A DNA stretch of 64,000 nucleotides from Paenibacillus kyungheensis (GCF_028606985.1 NZ_CP117416.1:1712001-1776000), one strand, 5' to 3'; positions 1-8,205 are shown, counted from the first letter of the stretch. Numbers and translations are program-made. Notes: a model not told the origin generated them from the letters alone.

Positions 1-1
1 T

Positions 2-688
2 GATACGTATGAAGGAAACGTTCTATTGGATCATTTGTTAGGTGCCGAAGTACGCTGGATTAGTAGTGAAGCGTATCTTGATCACCGGATGGATATTATG
101 AATGATATTGCTAGTGAAGTCTCTGCACATGGACAACAAGCTTATGTTATTCCAGAAGGAGCTTCCAGTGGCATCGGTGCATTTGGATATTATACAGCGC
201 TACAAGAAATCGTACAGCAAGAACAAGAATTAGGAATTTCATTTGATGCGATTGTTGTAGCATTAGGGTCGGGTGGGACACATGCTGGATTACTGCTAGC
301 TCAACAGTTACTTGAAACTTCGCACCGGATCTTAGGAATCAATGTATGTGATGATGAACAATATTTTCAAAAAGCGATCTCTACAGTTATCCAAGAAAGT
401 TCGCAATATATCGATCAACCTGTACATATACCGTTAAAAGCGATAGAAATCATAGACGGTTATGTAGGGAAAGGCTATGCTCAGAGTCAACCACAAGAAT
501 TAAAATGTATCCAAGACTTAGCTTCATTAGAGGGTGTGATTCTTGATCCTGTATATACGGGCAAAGCTTTTTACGGGTTATTAGAAGAAATTCGCAAAGG
601 CACATTCGAGGATATGCAAAACATTTTATTTATTCATACGGGTGGTCTGTATGGATTGTTTCCACATGCTTCATCGTTTCGATTTTGA
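2..688 (+). CDS. PLP-dependent D-cysteine desulfhydrase / ACC deaminase family protein (5' partial)
   Basis: The reading frame is open from base 2, before any start codon, so the gene begins outside the window. The first visible residues (DTYEGNVLLDHLLGAEVRW) match the middle of D-cysteine desulfhydrase and 1-aminocyclopropane-1-carboxylate deaminase proteins, which are fold-type II PLP enzymes. The glycine-rich stretch LGSGGTHAGLL would hold the PLP phosphate, and the C-terminal HTGGLYGLF motif is typical of the family. About 228 residues are visible of the usual 320-340, so the catalytic lysine lies upstream. The family releases sulfide or ammonia from small amino acids; sequence alone does not separate the D-cysteine, ACC and related activities. 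Confidence 0.85.
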   Translation, partial: DTYEGNVLLDHLLGAEVRWISSEAYLDHRMDIMNDIASEVSAHGQQAYVIPEGASSGIGAFGYYTALQEIVQQEQELGISFDAIVVALGSGGTHAGLLLAQQLLETSHRILGINVCDDEQYFQKAISTVIQESSQYIDQPVHIPLKAIEIIDGYVGKGYAQSQPQELKCIQDLASLEGVILDPVYTGKAFYGLLEEIRKGTFEDMQNILFIHTGGLYGLFPHASSFRF

Positions 689-696
689 AAGTGAAC

Positions 697-742
697 ACAA
701 AAAAGTCCACTAAACACACAATAATAAAGTGTTAGCAGACTT
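697..742 (-). terminator. Intrinsic terminator of the first L25 gene
   Basis: Arms at 703-717 and 729-742 pair with small bulges. On the minus strand the stem is followed by a T run (698-704), so it ends transcription of the L25 gene that reads leftwards. Confidence 0.7.
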
Positions 743-826
743 ATAAGTTGTGGATAAATAAGTACATTATACGATAGTAATTTATTTTAACATAAGTTTA
801 TATCGTATAAAATCTATAAAAAGTGA

Positions 827-1447
827 TTATGCTGATGGTTTGTCTACTTCTGGAACGACTGGAGTAGCTTCTGCTGATTCGTCTTCTAGCTCAGCTTCAA
901 TCGCAGCAGATACTTTGATTACAACAGCTGTAGGATCTGTTAATACTTCAATTCCTTTGTGGAATTCAAGATCAGATACTAATAAATGATCACCGATACC
1001 GACTTTGGTAATATCGACTTCAAATGCACTTAACAAGTCATCAGGCATACAACGAACTTCAACTTCATACAATTCAACTTGCATAACGCCACCTTCGTAT
1101 ACACCAATAGGTTCGCCAGAGAAATGAATCGTTACTTTAGTGTCCATCGCTACATTCATATTCAATTGGTGAAAATCGATATGCAAGATTTTGCGACTAA
1201 TCGGATCTTTTTGAATATGTTGAATCGTAACCGGCTTTTTACCTTTTTGCGGGATATCAGCCATAAGAATAGCACGAGGATTTTCTTTAATAGTAGCTAA
1301 AAACAATTTCTCTTCCACCATAACAGAAACACTACCAATGTCTTTGCCGTACACAGTAGCAGGAATATGACCACTGTTTCTTAGACCGCGAATTTGCGAA
1401 CCTGTTTGTTGGCTACTACGTTCATTTAATACGATAGCATTACTCAT
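827..1447 (-). CDS. 50S ribosomal protein L25/general stress protein Ctc, copy 1
   Basis: A 206-residue protein of the long bacterial L25 (TL5/Ctc) type. The N-terminal domain, with GSQIRGLRNSGHIPATVYG, binds 5S rRNA; the C-terminal beta domain is followed by an acidic Glu-rich tail. L25 sits on the central protuberance of the 50S subunit. The start at 1447 is chosen because AAGGAGG lies 8 bases upstream; an ATG at 1468 in frame would read through that ribosome binding site. The gene stands alone, with its own promoter, a leader hairpin and a terminator. A second, quite different L25 lies at 19103-19756. The family call is secure; a stress role for this copy is inferred from B. subtilis Ctc. 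Confidence 0.9.
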   Translation of the reverse strand: MSNAIVLNERSSQQTGSQIRGLRNSGHIPATVYGKDIGSVSVMVEEKLFLATIKENPRAILMADIPQKGKKPVTIQHIQKDPISRKILHIDFHQLNMNVAMDTKVTIHFSGEPIGVYEGGVMQVELYEVEVRCMPDDLLSAFEVDITKVGIGDHLLVSDLEFHKGIEVLTDPTAVVIKVSAAIEAELEDESAEATPVVPEVDKPSA

Positions 1448-1483
1448 TTGTATTGCCTCCTTGGACATTCAAGAAAATTTTAC

Positions 1484-1520
1484 GCAAAAAAGCCGATTAG
1501 CAATGAATGTCTAATCAGCT
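1484..1520 (-). terminator. Terminator-like hairpin in the 5' leader of the L25 gene (candidate attenuator)
   Basis: Ten-base arms at 1511-1520 and 1491-1500 pair fully on the minus strand, with one G-U wobble, around a 10-base loop and are followed by a T run (1490-1486). The hairpin lies about 40 bases before the L25 start and downstream of its likely promoter, so transcription must read through it. The loop ACATTC is complementary to GAATGT near 1466-1471, just ahead of the ribosome binding site. Confidence 0.6.
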
Positions 1521-1553
1521 CGCTATGCGAACACATTTTCTTGTTGTTATCTA

Positions 1554-1583
1554 ATATGTTACTACAAGTTTAGTGCTTGTCAA
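1554..1583 (-). promoter_or_regulatory. Likely sigma-A promoter of L25 copy 1
   Basis: On the minus strand TTGACA (1583-1578) is followed after 18 bases by ACATAT (1559-1554). The -10 box is weak. The predicted transcript contains the leader hairpin at 1484-1520. Confidence 0.45.
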
Positions 1584-1609
1584 ATATGTTACCTTAGAAA
1601 GTGAATTAT

Positions 1610-1638
1610 TTGACAACTTATCTATACAATGGTAAAGT
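1610..1638 (+). promoter_or_regulatory. Likely promoter of the mannose operon
   Basis: TTGACA (1610-1615) and TAAAGT (1633-1638) are separated by 17 bases. The leader to the first gene start at 1830 is about 190 bases and AT rich; I recognise no riboswitch in it. Confidence 0.5.
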
Positions 1639-1829
1639 TAGGGAAGCAGATAGGAACGGAAAGATACACATATCAGCTAAGAACATACATCATGACTACA
1701 TTTAATAACGCACACTATAAATACACACTCCAATATAAAATCAACTCGATCTTAAGAAATAAAGATATCTTTATTTCTTTTTTGTTATTTGATTTTGGAA
1801 AAAAATATAATAAAAGGGAGATAATAACT

Positions 1830-3011
1830 ATGAATGAAGAGACAACAAAACGCAATATTGTATTTTTGGGAACAAGTCTGCCAAGAGAATGCGGGTTGGC
1901 TACGTTCTCGCAAGATATGCTTGATGAAATTAAAAAAATAAATGACTTTAATCCACCGCATATTATGGCGGTTAATAATGATAAATCTTATGAATACGGC
2001 AGTCAGGTAATGGGAGAAATTAATCAATTTGAACGGGCAGATTACTTGCGAGCGGCTAATGATTTGAATCAATCCAATACAGATGTACTGGTTATTCAAC
2101 ATGAGTTCGGTATTTACGGCGGTGAAAGTGGAGAATATGTTGTCGAACTTGCAGCACAGTTAACGATACCTTTTATAGTTATTTTCCATACTGTTCTATC
2201 TGAACCTAGTGATAAACAGCGTCAGATTATGAAACAACTTGCTGATCTTAGTTATAAAGTAGTAACAATGGTAGAGAATAAAGTACAGGACTTAATCGAA
2301 GTGTATAATATTCCTGCTGAAAAAATAAAAATGTATCATCATGGTGTTCCTTTTGTTGACACAGGTAGTCGTACAGAATTAAAAGAGCGTTATGGATATA
2401 GCGATCGCCAAGTTTTATCTACATTTGGATTTTTGAGTCCAGGTAAAGGTATCGAATATGCTATTCAAGCGATGAGCGGTGTAGTCAAAACGCATCCAGA
2501 AGCACTTTATATTATCTGGGGCAAAACGCATCCTGTGGTTAAGCAACAAGTAGGTGAAGTATATCGTCAGAAGCTAACTGATTTGGTATCTGAACTTGGA
2601 CTTGAAAATAATGTTGCGTTCGTCGATCGACTGTTAACACAAGAAGAAGTGGTTCAGTCGCTAGTATTGTCTGATGTGTATTTGACTCCTTATTTAGGCA
2701 AAGATCAAGCAGTTAGTGGCACGTTAGCTTATGGCATAGGGTATGGAAGAGTTATTATTTCGACTCCTTACCGTTATGCAATAGAAATGTTAGCAGACGG
2801 AAGAGGATTGCTGGCAGAATTTAACGACTCTGCTTCTTTGGAAACGCATATTTTGAATATATTAGATCATCCAGCACTTAAAGCAGAAATGGAAGAAAAA
2901 ACGATGGCTTTAGGAAAAACAATGATGTGGAGCGAAGTAGCGAAGTCTTATGCTCAGTTGTTTCGTGAAGTCATGTCAAGCAGTTACGGATTAAAAGGGA
3001 GTGCAGTTTAA
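1830..3011 (+). CDS. GT4-like glycosyltransferase of the mannose operon
   Basis: A 393-residue GT-B fold glycosyltransferase. The start at 1830 is preceded by AAAAGGGAG; an upstream in-frame ATG at 1629 lies inside the promoter. The N-terminal Rossmann half has FLGTSLPRECGLATFSQDML and QHEFGIYGG. The C-terminal nucleotide-sugar half has GFLSPGKGIEYAI and, where GT4 enzymes usually carry E-x7-E, a variant reading GKDQAVSGTLAYGIGYGR. That variant recurs in a subfamily often found beside, or fused to, a barrel protein like the next gene. The gene for GDP-mannose synthesis in the same operon suggests GDP-mannose as donor, which is inference. It ends one base before the next start codon. Confidence 0.85.
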   Translation: MNEETTKRNIVFLGTSLPRECGLATFSQDMLDEIKKINDFNPPHIMAVNNDKSYEYGSQVMGEINQFERADYLRAANDLNQSNTDVLVIQHEFGIYGGESGEYVVELAAQLTIPFIVIFHTVLSEPSDKQRQIMKQLADLSYKVVTMVENKVQDLIEVYNIPAEKIKMYHHGVPFVDTGSRTELKERYGYSDRQVLSTFGFLSPGKGIEYAIQAMSGVVKTHPEALYIIWGKTHPVVKQQVGEVYRQKLTDLVSELGLENNVAFVDRLLTQEEVVQSLVLSDVYLTPYLGKDQAVSGTLAYGIGYGRVIISTPYRYAIEMLADGRGLLAEFNDSASLETHILNILDHPALKAEMEEKTMALGKTMMWSEVAKSYAQLFREVMSSSYGLKGSAV

Positions 3012-3012
3012 A

Positions 3013-4122
3013 ATGGAAAATATCATCGATTCAACGCCAACATCTACTCTATCAGCACACTATTTACGACGCTTAACCGATGATACAGGTATTTTTCAAC
3101 ATACCAAATTTGGTATTCCTGACCGTTCAAAAGGATATACTTCTGATGATAATGCAAGAGCATTAATAGCAGCGGTATTACTATACAAAACCAAACAAGA
3201 TCAAGCGTCTCTGGATCTTGTTCATACGTATCTTGCGTTTATCTATCATGCTCAAAATGAAAATGGTAGTTTCCGTAACTTTATGGATTATAATCGTACA
3301 TTTATAGAAAAAACAGGTTCAGAAGATTGTCAGGGCAGATGTCTATGGGCACTGGGTGTAACAATTGCTGAACCTTCGATTCCAGATAATTTGCAGAATA
3401 CTTGTAAATTTATGATTAATCGTGCGCTTCCCTTTTTGGAAAATATCCGCGCGCCAAGAGCGATTGGTTATGCGCTAATTGGTTTGACGACGATGTTAGA
3501 AACACCGGATGCACTAACCTATACATTCCCATTTGCTACAGGGGAAAGATCAGGCGCCTCTTTCTTACCACGTGCACGAATTGAAGCATTGATTCAGAAT
3601 ATGGGTATTCGTTTGCATAATCTATATCAAGGTCATGCCAGTGCAGATTGGCATTGGTTTGAAGATAAAGTGACTTATGGTAATGCTATGTTACCGTGGG
3701 CTTTGTTCAAAGCATCTCAATTTTCGAATACTGCTGCTTTTCAGCAGACAGCGCGAGAAAGCTTAGATTTTCTAGCAGAATTAACATTTACAGATGAAGG
3801 TTATTTCAAGCCGATTGGTAGTCATGGTTGGTTACAGCGTGGGAAGCCTGCTGCGCCGTATGATGAGCAACCGATTGAAGCTTCGGAAATGTTAATGGCT
3901 TGTTATGAAGCGTACAAAGTGCTTGGCGTGCAAAAATATCATGATCAAGCTTTGCTATGTTATCAGTGGTTCCACGGTCGCAATTCACGCAATGAATCGT
4001 TGATCGATCGTCAAACAGGTGGATGTTATGATGGAATTCATGCGGTAGGCTTAAATCTCAATCAAGGGTCAGAGAATATCGTCTCTTACTGCATGGCTCA
4101 TGCGGTGATGGGTAATGAATAG
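3013..4122 (+). CDS. Alpha/alpha-barrel-like partner protein of the GT4 enzyme
   Basis: A 369-residue protein with no signal peptide or membrane segment. The start at 3013 follows AAAGGGAG; a GTG at 3001 overlaps that site. Motifs such as LTDDTGIFQH, DRSKGYTSDDNARAL, QNENGSFRNF and GSEDCQGRCLWALG resemble (alpha/alpha)6-barrel glycan-active proteins and recur in proteins paired with GT4 enzymes of the preceding type. The repeated aromatic and acidic residues (DDNARA, SEDCQGR, ADWHWFEDKVTYGNA) suggest a sugar-binding or catalytic cleft. It starts right after the glycosyltransferase stop and overlaps manC by 8 bases, so translation is coupled. The reaction is not known to me; glycan hydrolysis or acceptor binding are possible. 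Confidence 0.7.
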   Translation: MENIIDSTPTSTLSAHYLRRLTDDTGIFQHTKFGIPDRSKGYTSDDNARALIAAVLLYKTKQDQASLDLVHTYLAFIYHAQNENGSFRNFMDYNRTFIEKTGSEDCQGRCLWALGVTIAEPSIPDNLQNTCKFMINRALPFLENIRAPRAIGYALIGLTTMLETPDALTYTFPFATGERSGASFLPRARIEALIQNMGIRLHNLYQGHASADWHWFEDKVTYGNAMLPWALFKASQFSNTAAFQQTARESLDFLAELTFTDEGYFKPIGSHGWLQRGKPAAPYDEQPIEASEMLMACYEAYKVLGVQKYHDQALLCYQWFHGRNSRNESLIDRQTGGCYDGIHAVGLNLNQGSENIVSYCMAHAVMGNE

Positions 4123-5194
4123 ATTTGCAACGATTCTGGCAGGTGGCGGAGGTACAAGATTCTGGCCTCTATCCCGTCAAGATCTTCCCAAACAATTATT
4201 AAATATCAGTGGTAATGATATTATGTTAAATGATACGATTCAGCGCTTTGATGGAGTCATCCCGATGGAGAATACGATTATTGTGACTCATCGTTCTCAA
4301 GCTGTTTTACTGGAAAGTATTATGCATACCAGTGTGCAAGCTTCTAATATTCTTGTCGAACCTGTATCCAAAAATACAGCCGCCAGTATTTTGCTAGCGG
4401 CTCTCTATATCGAAAAAAATCATGGGGATTCGTTAATGATTGTTTTTCCTTCCGATCATCATATTACTCAGGAAGAAAAATTTCGTGCTAAATTAGAAGA
4501 AGCATGCCAAATTGCTATGGAAACTGATAAAATTGTGACTATAGGAATTAAGCCTACTTTTGCAGCAACAGGCTATGGTTATATTTCATGTAAAAGTGAA
4601 CCTATGATGAGTGTACCTTGTCCTGTATATGAAGTGGCTGAATTTGTAGAAAAGCCTACGTTTGTCAAAGCGAAGTCTTATCTGGAAACGGGTCATTATC
4701 TATGGAATAGTGGTATGTTTATCTGGAAAACGTCTACGATTATTGATAATTTTAAGCGTTTTCTGCCGAGATTGTACAAAACGATGGTTCCTTTGATTGC
4801 TTATCTAGGAACGGATCAAGAAGAAGAAATGATCAATCAGATTTATCCGCTATTGCAAAACATTTCGATCGATTACGGTATTCTAGAACGTTGTGATGAA
4901 GTGGTTGTGCTTGAAGGCGATTTTGGTTGGAATGATATCGGAAGCTGGGATGCGTTGGGAGCTATTTTCCCACCGGATGAAGAAGGCAATATTGTCAAAG
5001 CCAATTATGTAGGTATTGATACGCGTAATTCGATTATTTATGGAGAAAAGCGATTGATTACTACGATAGGAATTGACCATTTAATTATTGCTGATACGGA
5101 AGATGCGTTGTTGATCTGTGCCAAAGATCGTGCGCAAGATATCAAAGATATGGTAATCATGCTAAAAGAAAAAGGACTTCAGGAATATACCTGA
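4115..5194 (+). CDS. manC: Mannose-1-phosphate guanylyltransferase
   Basis: A 359-residue nucleotidyltransferase making GDP-mannose from mannose 1-phosphate and GTP. The N-terminal signature ILAGGGGTRFWPLSR and PKQLL bind the nucleotide. Further motifs are FPSDHH, FVEKP and WNSGMF in the sugar-binding region, and SIDYGILER followed by GDFGWNDIGSWDAL, all typical of ManC/RfbM. The C-terminal isomerase domain of bifunctional enzymes is absent, so mannose-6-phosphate isomerase and phosphomannomutase must come from elsewhere. It overlaps the upstream gene by 8 bases and lies 20 bases from the GH130-like gene. Confidence 0.9.
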   Translation: MNRFATILAGGGGTRFWPLSRQDLPKQLLNISGNDIMLNDTIQRFDGVIPMENTIIVTHRSQAVLLESIMHTSVQASNILVEPVSKNTAASILLAALYIEKNHGDSLMIVFPSDHHITQEEKFRAKLEEACQIAMETDKIVTIGIKPTFAATGYGYISCKSEPMMSVPCPVYEVAEFVEKPTFVKAKSYLETGHYLWNSGMFIWKTSTIIDNFKRFLPRLYKTMVPLIAYLGTDQEEEMINQIYPLLQNISIDYGILERCDEVVVLEGDFGWNDIGSWDALGAIFPPDEEGNIVKANYVGIDTRNSIIYGEKRLITTIGIDHLIIADTEDALLICAKDRAQDIKDMVIMLKEKGLQEYT

Positions 5195-5214
5195 GAAAGG
5201 TTGCCTCTTACCTC

Positions 5215-6177
5215 ATGATGAAATTAGAATGGGATATCAAAACGTGCCGGGAACTACTGCTAGAATATACACCTGCTAAGGAAAAAGGAACCAAGATTCA
5301 CTTTACAGGAGTAGATAATCTGGATGTGTATAATATTACAGCTCCGTTTTGGAATGAAGGCGAATTGTATATTGCTGGACGTGTCGAAGCAAGAAATTCC
5401 GAAGATTCTGAAGTAATCTTTTTTACTCGTAATGGAGATGTCTGGGAACCGAAAGAAGATTTAACCCCGTTTCAATTACAAGATCCATTTATTACAAGGC
5501 TGGATAATGAATTGATTTTTGGTGGTGTTGAAATTTATCGTAATCAAGAACCAGATCACAAAATCATCGGCTGGCGTACTTTATTGTATCGTGGCAAAAC
5601 GATTCGTGATTTTGAATATGCAGTCAGTGGACCCTGGAGTATGAAAGATCTTCGTCTCAATGAAATGGCTGATGGTAATATAGCTGTTTTTTCTAGACCT
5701 TTTGGTGTAGAAGGAGCGGTAGCTTTGATTGGATTTGGTATTTTTGAATCGTTTCAAAATTTGTCAGAGTCTAATATTATTAGCGCTCCTGTATTTAAAG
5801 ATCAATTTGATAAAAATGAATGGGGCGGCGCTAACGAAATTCATTTATTGAAAAATGGCTTATTAGGTGTATTGGGGCATATAGCGTATCGAGACGAACA
5901 GAAAATGCTTCATTATCATGCGATGTCTTTTGTGGTGAATCCATGGACACGTGAGAAATCTGCAATGAAAATTATAGCAGTTCGAAGTGATTTTCCTGAA
6001 GGACCTGCTAAGCGTCCTGATCTGGTAGATGTTATTTTCAGTGGCGGAATGACTCGTGAAGCGAATGATCGTGCGATCTTGTACGTAGGTGCTAGCGATG
6101 TAGAATCGTATTGTCTGGATATTCCTGATCCATTTACAGAGTACGAGCAGATTGTTCTGGCAGAAGCGATGTCATAA
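5215..6177 (+). CDS. GH130-like beta-propeller protein, DUF1861 family (candidate beta-mannoside phosphorylase/transferase)
   Basis: A 320-residue protein with the five-bladed propeller landmarks of GH130-type mannoside phosphorylases: YNITAPFWNEGELYIAGRVE, LQDPFITRLDNELIFGG, WGGANEIHLLKNGLLGVLGH and a C-terminal ILYVGASD. I place it in DUF1861. As I recall, the Leishmania mannogen transferase/phosphorylases (CAZy GT108) belong to this group and make or break beta-1,2-mannose polymers with mannose 1-phosphate or GDP-mannose. Together with manC and a glycosyltransferase this points to synthesis or recycling of a cytosolic mannose polymer. No signal peptide is present. Start 5215 has a distant GAAAGG; 5218 is an alternative. 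Fold-level call is good; substrate is inferred. Confidence 0.7.
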   Translation: MMKLEWDIKTCRELLLEYTPAKEKGTKIHFTGVDNLDVYNITAPFWNEGELYIAGRVEARNSEDSEVIFFTRNGDVWEPKEDLTPFQLQDPFITRLDNELIFGGVEIYRNQEPDHKIIGWRTLLYRGKTIRDFEYAVSGPWSMKDLRLNEMADGNIAVFSRPFGVEGAVALIGFGIFESFQNLSESNIISAPVFKDQFDKNEWGGANEIHLLKNGLLGVLGHIAYRDEQKMLHYHAMSFVVNPWTREKSAMKIIAVRSDFPEGPAKRPDLVDVIFSGGMTREANDRAILYVGASDVESYCLDIPDPFTEYEQIVLAEAMS

Positions 6178-6223
6178 GAGTCTATCAAAAACCTATTTTA
6201 GATAGAAGTACGATACAAATAAA

Positions 6224-6266
6224 GAAGGCTATCTCCTGTCAGTAATCTGATAAGGGATAGCCTTTT
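6224..6266. terminator. Intrinsic terminator after the mannose operon
   Basis: AAGGCTATC and GATAGCCTT arms pair around a 20-base loop and are followed by TTTTATTT. An AAAGAA run on the other side makes it weakly bidirectional. Confidence 0.75.
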
Positions 6267-6440
6267 ATTTATGATCAGATTAAGCTTTCAGATCATTATT
6301 ATAGAAACGCTCCCAATTAGAATAGAGATCAATAACGTACATATGATGCAGATGGCTTTACAAAATGTATTAGTTTACCGAAAAGAATAATAGTGAATCT
6401 TATCAAACAATCCAATTTCCTCCAAATATTTATCAAAATG
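6267..6440. other. Intergenic stretch between the mannose and fru operons
   Basis: Between the terminator and the fru operators (whole gap 6178-6544) I see only the possible small-gene remnant on the minus strand and no RNA gene. Confidence 0.5.
6280..6342 (-). pseudogene. Possible remnant of a small minus-strand gene
   Basis: A 20-codon frame (starting MYVIDLYSNW) ends just before the bidirectional terminator on the minus strand and has a protein-like composition. A good ribosome binding site, GGAGG at 6423-6419, with TTG at 6410 lies upstream but in another frame, and stops lie between. This could be a decayed small gene of about 45 codons, or chance. Confidence 0.2.
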
Positions 6441-6522
6441 TGAACGAAAACAGTCATTGATTGAATTTTTATGGATTATTTTGAACGAAAATGATTGTTT
6501 TTTGTTAGGTTTGTGATACGAT
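6441..6522 (+). promoter_or_regulatory. fru operon promoter with FruR-type direct repeats
   Basis: TGAACGAAAA occurs at 6441-6450 and again at 6482-6491, 41 bases apart, about four helical turns. This suits a DeoR-family repressor binding cooperatively. Downstream, TTGTTT (6495-6500) and an extended -10 TACGAT (6517-6522, with TGA before it) are 16 bases apart. Confidence 0.6.
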
Positions 6523-6544
6523 AGTTGGAGTTGGAGGAATGAAC

Positions 6545-7291
6545 ATGCTGACAGAAGAACGCTACCATTTAATTCTACAGCGCTTACAGGAACGAAGCAT
6601 AGTTAAATTACAAGAATTAGTTGATATTTTAGGTGCTTCTGAATCAACGATTCGACGTGATCTTATCGATCTTGAAAGTCGCCAACTGCTAAAGCGTATA
6701 CATGGGGGAGCAGCCCTAGTTCATCAAAAAAGCCAAGAACCTGGTATGGACGAAAAAACATTCACAAACGTTCAACAAAAAGATGTAATCGCTAAATTAG
6801 CAGCACAAGAGCTTTTGGATGGAGAATGTATCTATCTAGATGCAGGTACCACTACGCTTGCCATGATTCCTTATATTGAAGCCAAAGACATTACAGTCGT
6901 GACCAATGGATTGTCTCATGTAGAAGCGCTCGTTCATCAACAGATCCGCAGTTATTTGTTGGGAGGGATGATGAAAATGCATACCAAAGCCGTTATTGGA
7001 AGTATAGCTCTCCAAAATATGGACAACTTCCGCTTTGATAAATGTTTTCTCGGAGCAAACGGTATTGATGCAGAGATGGGATATACGACTCCAGACCCTG
7101 AAGAAGCTTTAATTAAAAGACGTGCACATGAATTGTCCAGTCAGACGTATATATTAGCTGACTCTAGTAAGATCGGTGAGATTACGTTTGCCAAATTGTT
7201 TAGTCTTAATGAAGCCGTATTGATCACAGAAGCGATGCCAGAACAATGGCAACGTTCGATTGCTCAAAAAACTAAAATAATCGAGGGATAA
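6545..7291 (+). CDS. fruR: DeoR-family repressor of the fructose operon
   Basis: A 248-residue DeoR-family regulator. The N-terminal winged helix has VKLQELVDILGASESTIRRDLIDLE, and the C-terminal sugar-phosphate sensor domain has the DAGTTT, VTNGLSH, LLGG, FLGANGID, TTPDPEEA and ADSSKIG motifs. The start at 6545 is chosen over 6539 because GGAGG (6533-6537) is 7 bases from it. In the family the effector for fructose operons is fructose 1-phosphate. It ends 2 bases before fruK and is the first gene of the operon, so it is probably autoregulated through the direct repeats upstream. Confidence 0.9.
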   Translation: MLTEERYHLILQRLQERSIVKLQELVDILGASESTIRRDLIDLESRQLLKRIHGGAALVHQKSQEPGMDEKTFTNVQQKDVIAKLAAQELLDGECIYLDAGTTTLAMIPYIEAKDITVVTNGLSHVEALVHQQIRSYLLGGMMKMHTKAVIGSIALQNMDNFRFDKCFLGANGIDAEMGYTTPDPEEALIKRRAHELSSQTYILADSSKIGEITFAKLFSLNEAVLITEAMPEQWQRSIAQKTKIIEG

Positions 7292-7293
7292 CC

Positions 7294-8205
7294 ATGATAT
7301 ATACAATAACGCTTAATCCTTCCATAGACTATATCGTGGAAGTGGACGAATTGAAGTTAGGTGACTTGAACCGCATGAAGCGTGACTTAAAGCTTCCAGG
7401 TGGTAAAGGCATTAACGTATCTCGTATTTTGAATCGTTTGGATGCACCGAATACAGCACTTGGATTTGTCGGTGGATTTTCCGGTCAATATATAGAAGAT
7501 AAACTTCATGCTGAACACATTTCGACTGACTTTGTTCATGTGGCAGATGATACACGCATCAATGTAAAGCTCAAGCATGGAGAAGAAACAGAGATCAATG
7601 GTCAAGGGCCGAATATCAGTACGGAAGAAGCTGATGCGCTGGTAGCTAAATTATCTCAATTGCACAAAGAAGACGTGGTTGTTCTTTCAGGAAGTGTACC
7701 CCCGTCTTTGGGAGCGAATTTCTATGATCGTCTGATTGAAGTATGTAAGCAGACAGGAGCAGAATTTGTAATTGATACGACAGGGCCAGCATTGCTCAAA
7801 GCACTTGCAGATCGTCCATTATTAGTGAAGCCTAATCATCATGAATTAGCAGAACTGTTCAGCGTTGTGATTGCAAGTCGTGAAGATATTATTACGTACG
7901 GTCGCAAATTACTAGAACTTGGTGCTCAACATGTATTGATCTCGATGGCTGGTGACGGCGCATTGTTGATTACGCCGGAAGAAGTCTATCATGCTAATGT
8001 ACCTAAAGGAACGGTCAAAAACTCTGTCGGAGCAGGCGATTCTATGATTGCTGGATTTACCGGTACACTGGTATCGACTCATGATCCTCTTGAAGCTTTC
8101 CGTACAGGTGTTGCTTCTGGTAGTGCAACTGCTTTTTCAGACGATCTAGCGACACGTGAAAAAATTGAAGAATTACGTCCACAAGTTACTATTGTTACAT
8201 TATAG
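7294..8205 (+). CDS. fruK: 1-phosphofructokinase
   Basis: A 303-residue PfkB/ribokinase-fold kinase that converts fructose 1-phosphate to fructose 1,6-bisphosphate with ATP. It has the N-terminal ITLNPSIDY, the GGKGINVSRIL sugar-binding motif, VVLSGSVPPSLG, the conserved KPNHHEL and the GAGDSM anion-hole and catalytic aspartate motif. The length and motif order match FruK. It lies between fruR and fruA, the standard arrangement, and uses the product of the PTS transporter encoded next. Confidence 0.95.
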   Translation: MIYTITLNPSIDYIVEVDELKLGDLNRMKRDLKLPGGKGINVSRILNRLDAPNTALGFVGGFSGQYIEDKLHAEHISTDFVHVADDTRINVKLKHGEETEINGQGPNISTEEADALVAKLSQLHKEDVVVLSGSVPPSLGANFYDRLIEVCKQTGAEFVIDTTGPALLKALADRPLLVKPNHHELAELFSVVIASREDIITYGRKLLELGAQHVLISMAGDGALLITPEEVYHANVPKGTVKNSVGAGDSMIAGFTGTLVSTHDPLEAFRTGVASGSATAFSDDLATREKIEELRPQVTIVTL

